From Flavobacterium suncheonense GH29-5 = DSM 17707 (lineage in GTDB: Bacteria > Bacteroidota > Bacteroidia > Flavobacteriales > Flavobacteriaceae), in the NCBI RefSeq assembly GCF_000430025.1, contig NZ_KE387020.1, forward strand, positions 100,431-164,430: a stretch of DNA of 64,000 bases, given 5' to 3'. Under the pieces are notes generated by a model. The model saw nothing but the letters and a program-made list of their open reading frames with translations, was not told the DNA's origin and did no database searches. This document shows, piece after piece, positions 17,420-27,859 of this stretch. How positions within the stretch are numbered: the first letter of the stretch is position 1; each line of letters opens with the position of its first letter. Made by a program: the position numbers and the translations under genes.

Positions 17420-18964
17420 TTATAAAGGAATATTTCCGTGTTTGCGTTTCGGCGTATCCACCACTTTGTTTTCCAGCATTTTGAACGCTTTGATCAGTTT
17501 TCGGCGCGTGTCCTGTGGGAAGATGACCTCATCGATAAAACCGCGTTGCGCCGCTCGGTACGGGTTGGCGAATTTCTCGGCGTATTCCGCTTCTTTTTCT
17601 AATAATTTGGCTGCAGGATCGGCTGCTTCGGCAATTTCTTTTTTGAAGATGATTTCAGAAGCACCTTTGGCTCCCATAACCGCGATTTCTGCTCCCGGCC
17701 ACGCGAAGTTCATATCCGCTCCGATGTGTTTCGAGTTCATTACGTCGTATGCGCCACCGTAGGCTTTTCGGGTAATTACCGTTACTTTCGGAACAGTAGC
17801 CTCACTCAATGCGTACAATAATTTTGCACCGTGAACAATAATTCCGTTCCATTCCTGATCCGTTCCCGGTAAAAAGCCCGGTACGTCTACCAATACCAGT
17901 AACGGAATGTTGAACGCATCGCAAAAACGGGTAAAACGTGCCGCTTTAATCGAACTGTTCACGTCCAAACACCCGGCTAAGAACATTGGATTGTTTGCCA
18001 CTACTCCTACGCTTTTTCCGCCGATTCTTGCAAAACCAACAATGATGTTTTCCGCATAATTTTTATGGATTTCGAAGAATGTTTCCTCATCAATAATGGC
18101 GTTAACCACCTCGTGCATGTCGTACGGTTTGTTTGGATTGTCCGGAACAATGTTGTTTAACTGCTCGCGTAGTTCCTCTCCCAATTCATAAGGCAAATCT
18201 TCAACGGTTTCGGTATTGTTTTGCGGAATGTAGCTCAGCAAACGTTTTACGTCTTCCAGACATTCCACATCGTTGGCAGAAGTCGTGTGTGCCACTCCTG
18301 ATTTTGTAGAGTGTGTTGATGCTCCACCCAATTCTTCGGAAGTTACTTCTTCGTTGGTTACCGTTTTCACCACGTTCGGACCGGTTACGAACATATAAGA
18401 CGTATTTTCCACCATCATCGTAAAATCGGTCATGGCCGGAGAATAAACCGCTCCACCGGCACAAGGTCCCATAATGGCTGAAATTTGGGGAATTACTCCG
18501 GAAGCCTGAACGTTTCGGAAGAAAATATCCGCATAACCTCCCAAAGAGCGAACCCCTTCCTGAATACGGGCACCACCGGAATCGTTCAAACCAATCATTG
18601 GAGCACCAACTTTCAGCGCCATATCCATTACTTTACAGATTTTTTCGGCGTGGGTTTCGGATAAAGCACCTCCAAAAACGGTAAAATCCTGAGCGAAAGC
18701 ATACACCAATCGGCCGTTAACCGTTCCGTAACCGGTGATTACACCGTCGCCTAAATAATGTTCTTTATCCATGCCGAAATCTTTGGTTCGGTGGGTGACG
18801 AATGCACCGATTTCCTCGAACGAACCTTCGTCAAAGAAATATTCGATGCGCTCACGTGCCGTTAATTTCTTTTTGGCGTGCTGGGTGGCAATTCTTTTTT
18901 CACCGCCTCCTAACTTGGATTCGGCGATTTTATGATTTAATATGTCAAATTTATTTGATTCCAT
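17420..18964 (-). CDS. Acyl-CoA carboxylase carboxyltransferase (beta) subunit
   Basis: 514 residues with the two crotonase-like halves of a PccB/AccD-type carboxyltransferase. Visible are the acyl-CoA side motif [24 protein letters not shown], the oxyanion-hole glycines in [16 protein letters not shown], and the C-terminal carboxybiotin site [24 protein letters not shown] with [11 protein letters not shown]. It moves CO2 from biotin to an acyl-CoA. The most likely substrate is propionyl-CoA (giving methylmalonyl-CoA), because core acetyl-CoA carboxylase normally has split AccA/AccD. It is the last gene of a three-gene operon. Confidence 0.93.
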   Translation of the reverse strand: MESNKFDILNHKIAESKLGGGEKRIATQHAKKKLTARERIEYFFDEGSFEEIGAFVTHRTKDFGMDKEHYLGDGVITGYGTVNGRLVYAFAQDFTVFGGALSETHAEKICKVMDMALKVGAPMIGLNDSGGARIQEGVRSLGGYADIFFRNVQASGVIPQISAIMGPCAGGAVYSPAMTDFTMMVENTSYMFVTGPNVVKTVTNEEVTSEELGGASTHSTKSGVAHTTSANDVECLEDVKRLLSYIPQNNTETVEDLPYELGEELREQLNNIVPDNPNKPYDMHEVVNAIIDEETFFEIHKNYAENIIVGFARIGGKSVGVVANNPMFLAGCLDVNSSIKAARFTRFCDAFNIPLLVLVDVPGFLPGTDQEWNGIIVHGAKLLYALSEATVPKVTVITRKAYGGAYDVMNSKHIGADMNFAWPGAEIAVMGAKGASEIIFKKEIAEAADPAAKLLEKEAEYAEKFANPYRAAQRGFIDEVIFPQDTRRKLIKAFKMLENKVVDTPKRKHGNIPL

Positions 18965-18973
18965 GATTTAATT

Positions 18974-19064
18974 TTTAGTATACAGTTTAATAGTAGGCCG
19001 TTTTCAGTATTCCGTTTGCAGTGTGTATCATCAATCTCACTTCTCACTTCTCACTTTTAGACTA
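18974..19064 (-). repeat. Degenerate 7-bp period array inside the carboxylase operon
   Basis: Successive heptads such as TACAGTT, TTTCAGT, ATTCCGT, TTGCAGT and then three near-identical TCACTTC-type units fill most of the 97-base gap between the biotin carboxylase and carboxyltransferase genes. It is one of five such arrays in the window. Confidence 0.6.
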
Positions 19065-20507
19065 TAAATGTGTTGGTACGCGTAAGATTTTCTGATCGGT
19101 TAAATACTGTTTCAGAGCCACATAAGCCGCTACTTCTGCTTCTTTGTCCATTTGGGCTTTCAATACTTCACTGTCGTAATATTTTTTTACGAAATGTGTA
19201 TCGAAATTTCCGGAACGGAAGGCTTCATGCTCCATGACAAACGTTCCGAACGGCAACGTGGTATGAACACCTTCAATCTTGTATGCTTTAATGGCTTCAA
19301 TCATTTTCTGGATAGCTTCTTCTCGGGTTTTTCCGTAGGTAATCAGTTTGGAAAGCATCGGGTCGTAATAAATCGGCACTTCCATTCCCTCTTCAAAACC
19401 GTCGTCTACGCGGATGCCTTCGCCTTGCGGTACCTGGTAAACGTCCAATTTTCCGACATTCGGAAGGAAATCGTTCAGCGGATCTTCGCAGTACACACGC
19501 AATTCCATCGCATGACCGTTGATGTGCAAATCTTCCTGCCTGATGTTTAACGCTTCGCCACGAGCCACACGGATTTGCATTTCCACCAAGTCCATACCGG
19601 TAATCATTTCGGTTACAGGGTGTTCTACCTGCAAACGCGTATTCATCTCCAAAAAGTAGAAGTTTTTGTTTTCATCCAAAAGGAATTCCACGGTTCCGGC
19701 GCCTAAATAATCGCACGATTGGGCAACTTTCACAGCGGCTTCTCCCATCGCTTTACGGATTTCCGGTGTTAAAACTGCAGATGGTGCTTCTTCCACCACT
19801 TTTTGGTGACGACGCTGAATCGAACATTCTCTTTCAAACAAATACAGAATATTGCCGTGGCTGTCTGCCATGACCTGTATTTCGATGTGACGCGGTGAGG
19901 CCACATATTTTTCGATAAAAACAGAACCGTCTCCGAAAGCGGAAACTGCTTCACTGATGGCACGGTTCATTTGCGATTCGAATTCGGCTTCGTTTTCTAC
20001 CACGCGCATTCCTTTTCCGCCACCGCCGGCAGAAGCTTTAATCAGGATAGGAAAACCGATTTGTTTCGCTACTTGTTTCGCTTCTTCAATATCGGTAATG
20101 GCTTTGTCTACACCGGGAACCATTGGAATATCATAGGCTTTTACCGCATCTTTGGCCGCTAATTTGCTTCCCATGATGTGGATGGCTTTGGATTTTGGTC
20201 CGATGAAGGTGATGTTATTTTTCTCGGCTAATTCGGCGAAATCAGCATTTTCACTCAGGAAACCGTAACCCGGATGGATGCCGTCTACGTTTAAGGATTT
20301 TGCTACTTCGATAATTTTATCGCCTAACAAATACGACTGATTGGATGGGGCTTCCCCGATACAAACCGCTTCGTCGGCAAATTTAACATGCGGTGCATTT
20401 CTGTCGGCAACGGAATATACGGCTACGGTTTTGATTCCCATCTTGCGGGCCGTTTTCATGACGCGTAGGGCAATTTCCCCACGGTTAGCTACTAATATTT
20501 TCTTCAT
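19062..20507 (-). CDS. Biotin carboxylase subunit (acetyl/propionyl-CoA carboxylase alpha, AccC-like)
   Basis: 481 residues, all biotin carboxylase. The N-terminal domain is KKILVANRGEIALRVMKTA; the ATP-grasp core has the glycine-rich loop KASAGGGGKGMRVV, the EKYVASPRHIEIQV stretch, and the catalytic/metal region FLEMNTRLQVEHPVTEMITG; the C-terminal B domain is RVYCEDPLNDFLPNVGK. It carboxylates the biotin of the carrier protein encoded 2 bases upstream, using ATP and bicarbonate. No BCCP domain is fused to it, matching the separate carrier gene. Confidence 0.95.
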   Translation of the reverse strand: MKKILVANRGEIALRVMKTARKMGIKTVAVYSVADRNAPHVKFADEAVCIGEAPSNQSYLLGDKIIEVAKSLNVDGIHPGYGFLSENADFAELAEKNNITFIGPKSKAIHIMGSKLAAKDAVKAYDIPMVPGVDKAITDIEEAKQVAKQIGFPILIKASAGGGGKGMRVVENEAEFESQMNRAISEAVSAFGDGSVFIEKYVASPRHIEIQVMADSHGNILYLFERECSIQRRHQKVVEEAPSAVLTPEIRKAMGEAAVKVAQSCDYLGAGTVEFLLDENKNFYFLEMNTRLQVEHPVTEMITGMDLVEMQIRVARGEALNIRQEDLHINGHAMELRVYCEDPLNDFLPNVGKLDVYQVPQGEGIRVDDGFEEGMEVPIYYDPMLSKLITYGKTREEAIQKMIEAIKAYKIEGVHTTLPFGTFVMEHEAFRSGNFDTHFVKKYYDSEVLKAQMDKEAEVAAYVALKQYLTDQKILRVPTHL

Positions 20508-20509
20508 GA

Positions 20510-20995
20510 TTATTCGAATTCGATTAACAATTGACCTTTGTCTACGGCCTGGTCTTTAGAAACTGCAATAGACTTGATAACACCGTCTCTTGGAGAAAGG
20601 AAACTGTTTTCCATTTTCATCGCGCCTAAAATCAGAATCGGGTCGTTTTCTTTGACTTCTTGCCCTACTTCCACATTGATTTCCAGGATTAAGCCCGGCA
20701 TTGGCGCTTTGATGGAATTGACTTGTTTGGTCGCTCCCACCGCAAAACCCATTTCCTTGATAAGCTGGTCTAACGGATTGGCAATATCTACTGCATAATC
20801 GGTATTGTTGATTCGCACCGTGTATTTTTTGGCGTTGAAATCTGCTTCTACAATTTCGGCATGATACGGGAGGTTGTCTTTTAAGATGTGGTACTTCGCA
20901 TTTCCTAAAGCCAAAGCATCAAAGGAGTTTGCATCATTTTCTGATGCTTCCACGGTAAGGGTTTTGTTTACCGTGATTTTATAAGTTGCACTCAT
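20510..20995 (-). CDS. Biotin carboxyl carrier protein of the acyl-CoA carboxylase
   Basis: 161 residues. The C-terminal 70 form a biotinyl domain with the biotin-accepting lysine K127 in GAMKMEN and flanking PMPGLILEINVEVGQEVKENDPI. The N-terminal half is a beta-rich segment (YKITVNKTLTVEA, YTVRINNTDYAVDI) that probably docks the carrier to the carboxylase, as in separate-subunit acyl-CoA carboxylases. It is the first gene of the operon and is followed after 2 bases by the biotin carboxylase gene, suggesting translational coupling. Confidence 0.93.
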   Translation of the reverse strand: MSATYKITVNKTLTVEASENDANSFDALALGNAKYHILKDNLPYHAEIVEADFNAKKYTVRINNTDYAVDIANPLDQLIKEMGFAVGATKQVNSIKAPMPGLILEINVEVGQEVKENDPILILGAMKMENSFLSPRDGVIKSIAVSKDQAVDKGQLLIEFE

Positions 20996-21123
20996 TTAGG
21001 TTACATTTTAGTGGCTGTAAATTTAAACAATTAATTGAAACTTCTTTTTAACATTTATTGCGGATTTTCCGCAACCCTTCTTCATTTTCAGTACTTAATA
21101 TTGCTTTATCAAATCAGAAAGCT

Positions 21124-21657
21124 ATGATACCAGAAAGTTTATCCATTATTGAACGTCAGATTCTGACCAATCAATACCGTATCCTTTCCAAATTGGAGAG
21201 CGACAATCCGGACCATGAGACAAAAATCGAAATTTTGGAAAATGGTTTTACCGAGCAATATTATGAAGTATTTGATGTAAGTACTGAAGAAATTTCACTT
21301 GAGATTTGCGAAGAAACCACACAGATACTCAATATGTACCGACGCATAAACAACTGCCTGAAGTCGCTTTCCAAGACCGAAAAAGAATCGCTCAACCTCA
21401 ACGCCTTAGCTTTTGAAGGTTTTGGAGCCAACGGCCACTTTCACAGCCAATATATGACCTTCATGATGGAGAAAATGGATTTATGGCGCGAGTACCGTAC
21501 TTTGAATCTGGAAGAGAAAAGCAAAAATGCCTTATTCAAATATCGCAAGATGCTAAATTACCAGAATTATCTCCTTGAAAATGACCAGTACCACCTGACC
21601 CGAACCGATTTAATTAAACTCCTTTCGATTCTGGAAAAGGAATCGGTATCTGCCTAA
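21124..21657 (+). CDS. YfbU family protein
   Basis: The start at 21124 gives MIPESLSIIERQILTNQYRI, which aligns with the YfbU family start; the frame runs 66 bases further up without family similarity. The 177-residue protein has the family pattern: LTNQYRIL, then ENGFTEQYYEVFD, TQILNMYRRINNC, LAFEGFGANGH and the C-terminal RKMLNYQNYLL...YHLTRTDLIKLL. YfbU is a conserved helical cytoplasmic protein without an established function in bacteria such as E. coli. It is convergent with the downstream kinase. Confidence 0.85.
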   Translation: MIPESLSIIERQILTNQYRILSKLESDNPDHETKIEILENGFTEQYYEVFDVSTEEISLEICEETTQILNMYRRINNCLKSLSKTEKESLNLNALAFEGFGANGHFHSQYMTFMMEKMDLWREYRTLNLEEKSKNALFKYRKMLNYQNYLLENDQYHLTRTDLIKLLSILEKESVSA

Positions 21658-21702
21658 AATATATACACGCCATCCAGTTTTTAATAGTAATTTGAATTTG
21701 GG

Positions 21703-21731
21703 AAAAAATCCGGTTAAGCCGGATTTTTTTT
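21703..21731. terminator. Bidirectional terminator
   Basis: AAATCCGG-TTAA-G-CCGGATTT stem with A and T tracts on either side, between the convergent yfbU-like and histidine kinase genes. Confidence 0.9.
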
Positions 21732-21734
21732 ATG

Positions 21735-23855
21735 CTATGCTTCCTCAAAATATTTTTTAATGAGAAAGAGTATTTTCGACTTATCCAAAGGCTTTGACAT
21801 ATAATCGTTAAAACCAATTTCCTTAATCTTTTCAATCTCTTCGGAAAAGGAATACGAGGTTTGGGCAATTATCGGAATCCCGGCATTGAATTCCCGGATG
21901 CGCTGAAAGGCTTCGTAACCGTTTAAATTCGGCATTTTTATATCCATGAACACCAAATCCACTTCATCGTTTTCTTTGCAGATTTGTACGGCTTCCCATC
22001 CGTCTTTTGCCCGAAGAACCGTGAAACCGTGCATTTTCAGGAGTTTTTCCAACAAAATGAAGTTGATATTATCGTCTTCGGCCACCAGTATGATTTTCTC
22101 GTTTCCGACATTTACCGGAACCGTAACTTTTGCGGCGGGTTTGTCTGTGTTTTCAGTTTCATCGTATTGCAACGGTATATAAACTGTAAAAGTCGTCCCT
22201 ACTCCGCTCTGCGATTCGAAACGGATTTTTCCGCCAAGCATTTCCACATAAGCTTTTGAAATGGCCAGTCCTAATCCCAAACCTTCATTGGCTGAAATTC
22301 CTTTGGCATTGATTTTACTAAACCGTTTAAAAACGCTCTTCTGAAATTCGTCGGGAATTCCTATACCGGAATCTTTTACCCTGAAAACAATCCGCTTATC
22401 GGGTTCGTCGATGTTGTATTCCAAAAGAACGTATCCTTCTTCCGTAAACTTAAAGGCATTGTTTAACAGGTTGGTGATGATTTCCTGCAGTTTTGTTCCG
22501 TCGGTTAAAATATTCTTTGAGGGTTTATTGTCTGGTGCTATTACCTTAAATTCAACCTTATTATTCTTATGAATAATGCTGTAAGAAGTGTGGATGGTTT
22601 TAACCAATTCCTCCAAATCAACAGGATAGATGTTCGGTTTTACGATATTGGAATCAATTTTGGACATTTCCACCAAATCGTCGATGATGTCGATCAGGTT
22701 CCGTCCGCTTTGTTTGATAATACTAATGAATTCTTTTTTCTCTTCTTCGCTTATATCCGGATTGGAAAGCAAATCGGTAAAACCAAGAATGGCATTCATC
22801 GGGGTTCGGATTTCATGCGATAAGTTCATCAGGAAGGCAGATTTTAACTTGTCGCTCTCTTCCGCCCTGCTTTTAGCGATGGCCAATTGTTTGGTTTTCT
22901 CCTGATTTTCTTCAAACAGTTTCCCGATATACCGGAATTCTCCTTTAATTTTTTTTAAGGACGCAATGGCTGTCGGATCTCCGTTTACCAATATTTTCTT
23001 GATAAAACTGATGGGCAACCTCGACCACTGATTGGCGTAATAATAGTAGATAAGCCACGACAGGATAAGCGCTAAAGCCGTAATCAGCAGGATTCTTTTG
23101 GTAATGGAAAAATCGATATCGTAAGCGCGTTTGAAATACAAATTTGAAACAACGGTTCCGTTATGGTCTTTCAGGGGAATAATGGTAAAAACCGTTTTTT
23201 TAGCCGTTTCTTTTCCCGTGTAGAATTTAATTTTTGAGCTGGAAATTTCTTCCATGGCTGTAAAATATTCCGAATCTAAAAGGCGGGCCATAAAGAAATA
23301 ACCGGAAGGTTTGGTTTTGTTTTTAAACGGATCGTCGGAGGGATGTATGGTTGCGCCGTACACTTCCACTACTCCTTCGGGAATTTTCAGGTAGAATTTA
23401 ACCATTTTTTTTTCGTCTAACTTTTGAAAAATACTTTTGGGGATAAATTCCTTTGTCTGAATTTTTAAGGTGGAAACTTTCGTAATAAACTCGCCGTCAA
23501 CAGTGTACGCGCAAAGGTATTCAACTTTATAGGTATCAATAATGTTGGCGACAGAAGTATTGAACCATTTAACATCTCTGGTTTTGGTAAAATCCACGAA
23601 TTCATCCCAATAGGTCACATCGGCCAGAACGGAAGCATAAGGCTCTGAATTCAGTTTCAGCAACGAATTTATTTCATTCGTATACAACGCTTTGCTGGAT
23701 TTGAAAATTTCCTTCTCCTGAATTCGGGTATAAAAATAAAGTGACAACACTAATAGCAGCAGGCCAAACGTTACAAGTGAAAGCAGGGCAATCACTTTAG
23801 AAAAGGTGGAAATTCTGTAACGAGTAAAGATAGATTTCACTGTTTTGCCTTTCAT
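21735..23855 (-). CDS. Hybrid sensor histidine kinase with CHASE4 sensor and receiver domain
   Basis: 706 residues. Membrane segment 1 (VIALLSLVTFGLLLLVLSLYF, about residues 18-38) is followed by a periplasmic CHASE4 domain (ADVTYWDEFVDFTKTRD... to about residue 255), membrane segment 2 (ILLITALALILSWLIYYYY) and a linker helix. The kinase core has the H box NLSHEIRTPMN with phospho-acceptor H347, N box LLNNAFKFT, and G boxes DSGIGI and GLGLGLAIS. The C-terminal receiver has phospho-acceptor D638 (FMDIKMPN). No regulator gene is adjacent, so the output partner is elsewhere. The unlinked Hpt protein at 37.1-37.4 kb is a possible relay partner, which is only inference. Confidence 0.95.
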   Translation of the reverse strand: MKGKTVKSIFTRYRISTFSKVIALLSLVTFGLLLLVLSLYFYTRIQEKEIFKSSKALYTNEINSLLKLNSEPYASVLADVTYWDEFVDFTKTRDVKWFNTSVANIIDTYKVEYLCAYTVDGEFITKVSTLKIQTKEFIPKSIFQKLDEKKMVKFYLKIPEGVVEVYGATIHPSDDPFKNKTKPSGYFFMARLLDSEYFTAMEEISSSKIKFYTGKETAKKTVFTIIPLKDHNGTVVSNLYFKRAYDIDFSITKRILLITALALILSWLIYYYYANQWSRLPISFIKKILVNGDPTAIASLKKIKGEFRYIGKLFEENQEKTKQLAIAKSRAEESDKLKSAFLMNLSHEIRTPMNAILGFTDLLSNPDISEEEKKEFISIIKQSGRNLIDIIDDLVEMSKIDSNIVKPNIYPVDLEELVKTIHTSYSIIHKNNKVEFKVIAPDNKPSKNILTDGTKLQEIITNLLNNAFKFTEEGYVLLEYNIDEPDKRIVFRVKDSGIGIPDEFQKSVFKRFSKINAKGISANEGLGLGLAISKAYVEMLGGKIRFESQSGVGTTFTVYIPLQYDETENTDKPAAKVTVPVNVGNEKIILVAEDDNINFILLEKLLKMHGFTVLRAKDGWEAVQICKENDEVDLVFMDIKMPNLNGYEAFQRIREFNAGIPIIAQTSYSFSEEIEKIKEIGFNDYMSKPLDKSKILFLIKKYFEEA

Positions 23856-23963
23856 ACGCCAATGTTAACCGGCATGATTTCCTATAAATTTAACAACTTA
23901 TTCGTAAAACAAACAATAAATCTATACTTATTTTAAAAAAAAATCTGTTTTTAACTGTTTTTT

Positions 23964-26174
23964 TTAGAACAAAAGCAATCCGTTTTGCCTTAATTTTTCA
24001 ATGGGTTTGGAAAACCAGAACAGTTCAAAATCTTCCAGATTGGAATTTTCGTAATCGGTTTTTATATCTTGAAAGGTAAGTTTCCTGTCGTTCTGAACCG
24101 CTATTTTGGACAAAAGCTGCAACAGCCAGAAACCTCTTTCTTTATCGGTTACGATTTCAAAAGCCTCCTGTTTTCCGTGAAACGTGAACTGCATCATTTC
24201 CCACGAATTTCCTTTTTTGCTTTTGGTAAACGTTTCCACATAAGGAAGTGAGCCAATCCAGACGATTTTCGCATTCGGTTTCGTCGCAAAAGAATTCGTT
24301 TCCTGTAAACAGTTGTAAATGAAATCCCGCGCCACTTTTGTTCTTGGGATTTTAAAGTCGAACCAGTCCTGCAACGGATAATCAAAACAGATGCCGTGCA
24401 TATAGTTCAAGAGCGATTTCTTCAGCCCGAAACTGAATTTATCGTGATTGATGCCGGTTTTGTCTTTAAACTGCACATCGTTATTGGCAAAAGTGATGTC
24501 GTTCCGTTCGGGAATTACGCCAAACTCTTCCGGGAACATTCCTACCGGACTGTGTGCTGTCATCGCAAACTGATGCCAAAATCCGGACTGCAAAATCCCT
24601 AATTCAAACATCTGACGCACCATTTCCAGACTGTCTACGGTTTCCTGAATGGTTTGTGTCGGATAACCGTACATTAAATAAGCGTGCACCATGATGCCGG
24701 CTTCGGTGAAATTTCGGGTTACTTTGGCAACTTGTTCTACGGTTACACCTTTTTTAATTAAATTCAGTAATCGGTCAGAAGCAACTTCCAAACCTCCGGA
24801 AACCGCGATACAACCAGACGCTTTGAGCAAAACGCACAAATCAGCCGTAAAACTCTTCTCAAAACGGATGTTCGTCCACCAGGTAACCGTTAAATTCCGT
24901 CGCAGAATTTCCAAAGCGACTTCCCGCATTAACGCAGGCGGTGCAGCTTCGTCCACAAAATGGAAACCATTGTGACCGGTTTGCGCAATGAGTTCTTCCA
25001 TCCGATCGACCAATGTCTTGGCGGCAATCGGCTCGTAAATTTTGATGTAATCCAGTGAAATATCACAGAACGTACATTTGCCCCAATAACAGCCATGTGC
25101 CATCGTTAGTTTGTTCCAACGCCCGTCGCTCCACAAACTGTGCATCGGGTTGGCAATTTCGATTACGGAGATATAATTTTCTAGTGGTAAATCGGTGTAA
25201 TCCGGCGTTCCTACTTCGCTTTGCTTGTAATCGTGACGCAGTGTATTGTTTTTGTAAACCACTTTTTCATCTTCAAGAAGAAAGGTCCGCTTAAATTCGT
25301 GATGCTCCGGATGATTTACATGGTTGTGCAACAGTTCGACCGGTAATTCGCCGTCGTCTAACGTGATAAAATCGAAAAACTCAAAAACTCTTTGGTCTTT
25401 TACTTCGCGCAATTCCGTATTCGGAAAACCGCCTCCCATCGAGACTTTTAGATTTGGATAATGGGCTCTGATAAATTGCGCACAGCGAAAGGCGCTGTAA
25501 AGATTCCCAGGAAACGGAACGGAAAAGCAGACTAATTTCGGTTGAACCTCCTTCAGTTTTCGCTCCAATATTTTCAGTGTGATAGCATCAATATAAGTAG
25601 GCTCCGATTGCAGATAATCGTACAATTCATCAAACGAATTGGCGCTTCTGCCCAAGCGTTCGGCGTATCGGCTGAATCCGAAATTTTCGTCGATACATTC
25701 TACGATAAAATCGGATAAATCTTCTAAATACAAAGTCGCTAAATGCTTCGCTTTGTCCTGCAAACCCATTGAACCGAACGCCCAGTCCAATTCTTCGAGT
25801 TGTGCGAAACGGGACGCTTCGGGTAAAAAACCGTCCAGACAAATCTGTCTTGCCAACGTTGGATTTTTACCTTGCAGAAACGCAATAACCGAATCAATGG
25901 TTTTGACATATTCGTTCTCAAGGGCAAAAATGCGTTGGGCATTCTCCGAAAAATCGCTTTTACAAGTTTCTGATTGCCTGAAGATCTGCATTAAACCTTC
26001 TTTGGAAAACAATTCCAGAATCACTTCGATACCCAAATCCATCTGAAAGGATGAAATGTTTTTGGTATTCAGAAACCCTTTCAAATAGGCGGTTGCCGGA
26101 TACGGAGTATTCAGTTGGGTGAACGGTGGCGTGATTAGAAGAATGTCTTGCAAAACTTTATGATTTAACTGCAA
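23964..26174 (-). CDS. B12-binding-type radical SAM protein
   Basis: 736 residues. The N-terminal part (LLITPPFTQLNTPYPATAYLKGFL; later LVCFSVPFPGNLYSAFRCAQF and VSMGGGFPNTEL) has the Rossmann-like pattern of cobalamin-binding radical SAM proteins. The lower-ligand DxHxxG motif of classical B12 domains is not visible. The cluster motif is C362-X4-C367-X2-C370 (HGCYWGKCTFC), one residue longer than the common CX3CX2C. Later radical SAM strands are recognisable (GCIAVSGGLEVASDRLL, AYLMYGYPTQT). The C-terminal 170 residues are family-specific. The substrate is unknown. The gene stands alone. Confidence 0.85.
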   Translation of the reverse strand: MQLNHKVLQDILLITPPFTQLNTPYPATAYLKGFLNTKNISSFQMDLGIEVILELFSKEGLMQIFRQSETCKSDFSENAQRIFALENEYVKTIDSVIAFLQGKNPTLARQICLDGFLPEASRFAQLEELDWAFGSMGLQDKAKHLATLYLEDLSDFIVECIDENFGFSRYAERLGRSANSFDELYDYLQSEPTYIDAITLKILERKLKEVQPKLVCFSVPFPGNLYSAFRCAQFIRAHYPNLKVSMGGGFPNTELREVKDQRVFEFFDFITLDDGELPVELLHNHVNHPEHHEFKRTFLLEDEKVVYKNNTLRHDYKQSEVGTPDYTDLPLENYISVIEIANPMHSLWSDGRWNKLTMAHGCYWGKCTFCDISLDYIKIYEPIAAKTLVDRMEELIAQTGHNGFHFVDEAAPPALMREVALEILRRNLTVTWWTNIRFEKSFTADLCVLLKASGCIAVSGGLEVASDRLLNLIKKGVTVEQVAKVTRNFTEAGIMVHAYLMYGYPTQTIQETVDSLEMVRQMFELGILQSGFWHQFAMTAHSPVGMFPEEFGVIPERNDITFANNDVQFKDKTGINHDKFSFGLKKSLLNYMHGICFDYPLQDWFDFKIPRTKVARDFIYNCLQETNSFATKPNAKIVWIGSLPYVETFTKSKKGNSWEMMQFTFHGKQEAFEIVTDKERGFWLLQLLSKIAVQNDRKLTFQDIKTDYENSNLEDFELFWFSKPIEKLRQNGLLLF

Positions 26175-26266
26175 AAGTAAGCCGAAAAATTAAAATTCAT
26201 AACCCTTTGTTAAACCGATTTTCGCTACCTTTATTTTTGTTAATTTAGCAGAAACAAAGAATAATT

Positions 26267-27859
26267 ATGCCATCAGACTGTATCAGCTACCAGAATTCCG
26301 GATATTTTTCAAAGCTTATTGTTGATTATTTGAATCAGGAGCCTAAAGTACAGTCGTTTTACCATCGGTTTCCCACTTTGGAGAATTTTAAGCTGCAGAT
26401 GAACGAAAAGGCGGCTAATTTTCGAGCGGAAAACAGAACAGTCTTGGTTGCTGCATTAAAAAAGCAATACAAAGGTTTCCAGATTTCCGAAGCAACACAA
26501 CAGAACCTTTCGCTTTTGGAAAACGCAAAAACGTTTACGATTACCACCGGACATCAGCTGAATCTGTTCACCGGGCCACTGTATTTTCTGTATAAGATTG
26601 TATCGGCCATCAATCTGGCGAAACAGTTGAAAACCGCATACCCGGACTGTAATTTCGTGCCTATCTATTGGATGGCCACTGAAGATCACGATTTTGAAGA
26701 AATTAACTATTTCTATTTCAGAAACAAAAAAATTCATTGGAACCGCGAGAGTTTCGGGCCGGTGGGACGGCTTTCCACAGAAGGTTTAGAAGACGTTTTC
26801 GCCGTATTTTCCAAAGAACTGGGTGCCGGAACTAATGCGGAAACCCTGCGCCATTTGTTCCGAAAAGCGTATCTGGAGCATTCTAATTTAGCCGATGCCA
26901 CGCGGTTTATCGCCAACGAATTGTTCCAAAAAGAAGGTTTGGTGATTGTGGATGGTGATGATTCGGATCTGAAACAACTTTTTGTTCCTTATGTAAAAGA
27001 GGAATTGTCACAGCAAACTTCCTATCAAAAGGTTTCCGAAACCATTAAGCAGTTGAACGATTATACGATTCAGGTGAAACCTCGGGAAATTAATCTGTTC
27101 TATATTGAAAATAACCTCCGGGAGCGCATCATTTTCGAAAACAACACCTATAAAATCAACAATACCGCTCGTGTGTTTTCTCAAGCTGAAATAATAGCCG
27201 AAGTTGAAAATCATCCGGAGAAATTCAGTCCGAACGTAATTTTACGCCCTTTGTATCAGGAAATCATTTTGCCTAATTTGTGCTATATCGGCGGCGGCGG
27301 TGAAATTGCTTATTGGCTGGAGCTGAAATCGAATTTTGAAGCTTTCAATGTTACTTTCCCTGTACTTCTGGTTCGGAATTCGGTATTGCTGGCCTATCAG
27401 AAACAGGCGGATAAAGCAGATGCGCTGTCCTTGACGTGGTCGGATTTGTTTTCAAAACAAGCGAACCTGATCAATAAAAAAACAAAGGAATTATCCGAAT
27501 TCAACCTTGATTTTTCCGAACAGAAACAATTTTTACGCGAACAGTTTGAAAAGCTGAACGCCATTGCTGCCCAAACGGACGCTTCTTTTTCGGGCGCAGT
27601 AAAAGCTCAGGAAGCCAAACAGCTCAAAGGATTGGAAAATCTTGAAAAGCGCTTGCTGAAAGCCGAGAAAAAAATGCATCAGGAACGTTTGGAACGAATG
27701 GTAAAACTTCAAAACGAATTGTTCCCGAACCAGTCACTTCAGGAGCGAAAAAACAATTTTTCGGAATTTTATCTTACTGAAGGTGAGGGTTTAACCACAA
27801 AATTGTTTGAAAAATTAAATCCATTATCTTCAGAGTTTAGTATAATTTACTTACAATAA
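26267..27859 (+). CDS. bshC: Bacillithiol biosynthesis cysteine-adding enzyme
   Basis: 530 residues, the full family length. A Rossmann-like core carries the family signature TTGHQLNLFTGPLYFLYK (about residues 97-114) and VPIYWMATEDHDFEEI; later come the conserved NVILRPLYQEIILPNLCYIGGGGEIAYW and a long C-terminal coiled coil (KAQEAKQLKGLENLEKRLLK). BshC joins cysteine to GlcN-malate in the last step of bacillithiol synthesis, the low-molecular-weight thiol of Firmicutes and many Bacteroidota. No bshA or bshB is adjacent. A TATTTTTG box at 26232-26239 is the likely -7 element. Confidence 0.96.
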   Translation: MPSDCISYQNSGYFSKLIVDYLNQEPKVQSFYHRFPTLENFKLQMNEKAANFRAENRTVLVAALKKQYKGFQISEATQQNLSLLENAKTFTITTGHQLNLFTGPLYFLYKIVSAINLAKQLKTAYPDCNFVPIYWMATEDHDFEEINYFYFRNKKIHWNRESFGPVGRLSTEGLEDVFAVFSKELGAGTNAETLRHLFRKAYLEHSNLADATRFIANELFQKEGLVIVDGDDSDLKQLFVPYVKEELSQQTSYQKVSETIKQLNDYTIQVKPREINLFYIENNLRERIIFENNTYKINNTARVFSQAEIIAEVENHPEKFSPNVILRPLYQEIILPNLCYIGGGGEIAYWLELKSNFEAFNVTFPVLLVRNSVLLAYQKQADKADALSLTWSDLFSKQANLINKKTKELSEFNLDFSEQKQFLREQFEKLNAIAAQTDASFSGAVKAQEAKQLKGLENLEKRLLKAEKKMHQERLERMVKLQNELFPNQSLQERKNNFSEFYLTEGEGLTTKLFEKLNPLSSEFSIIYLQ

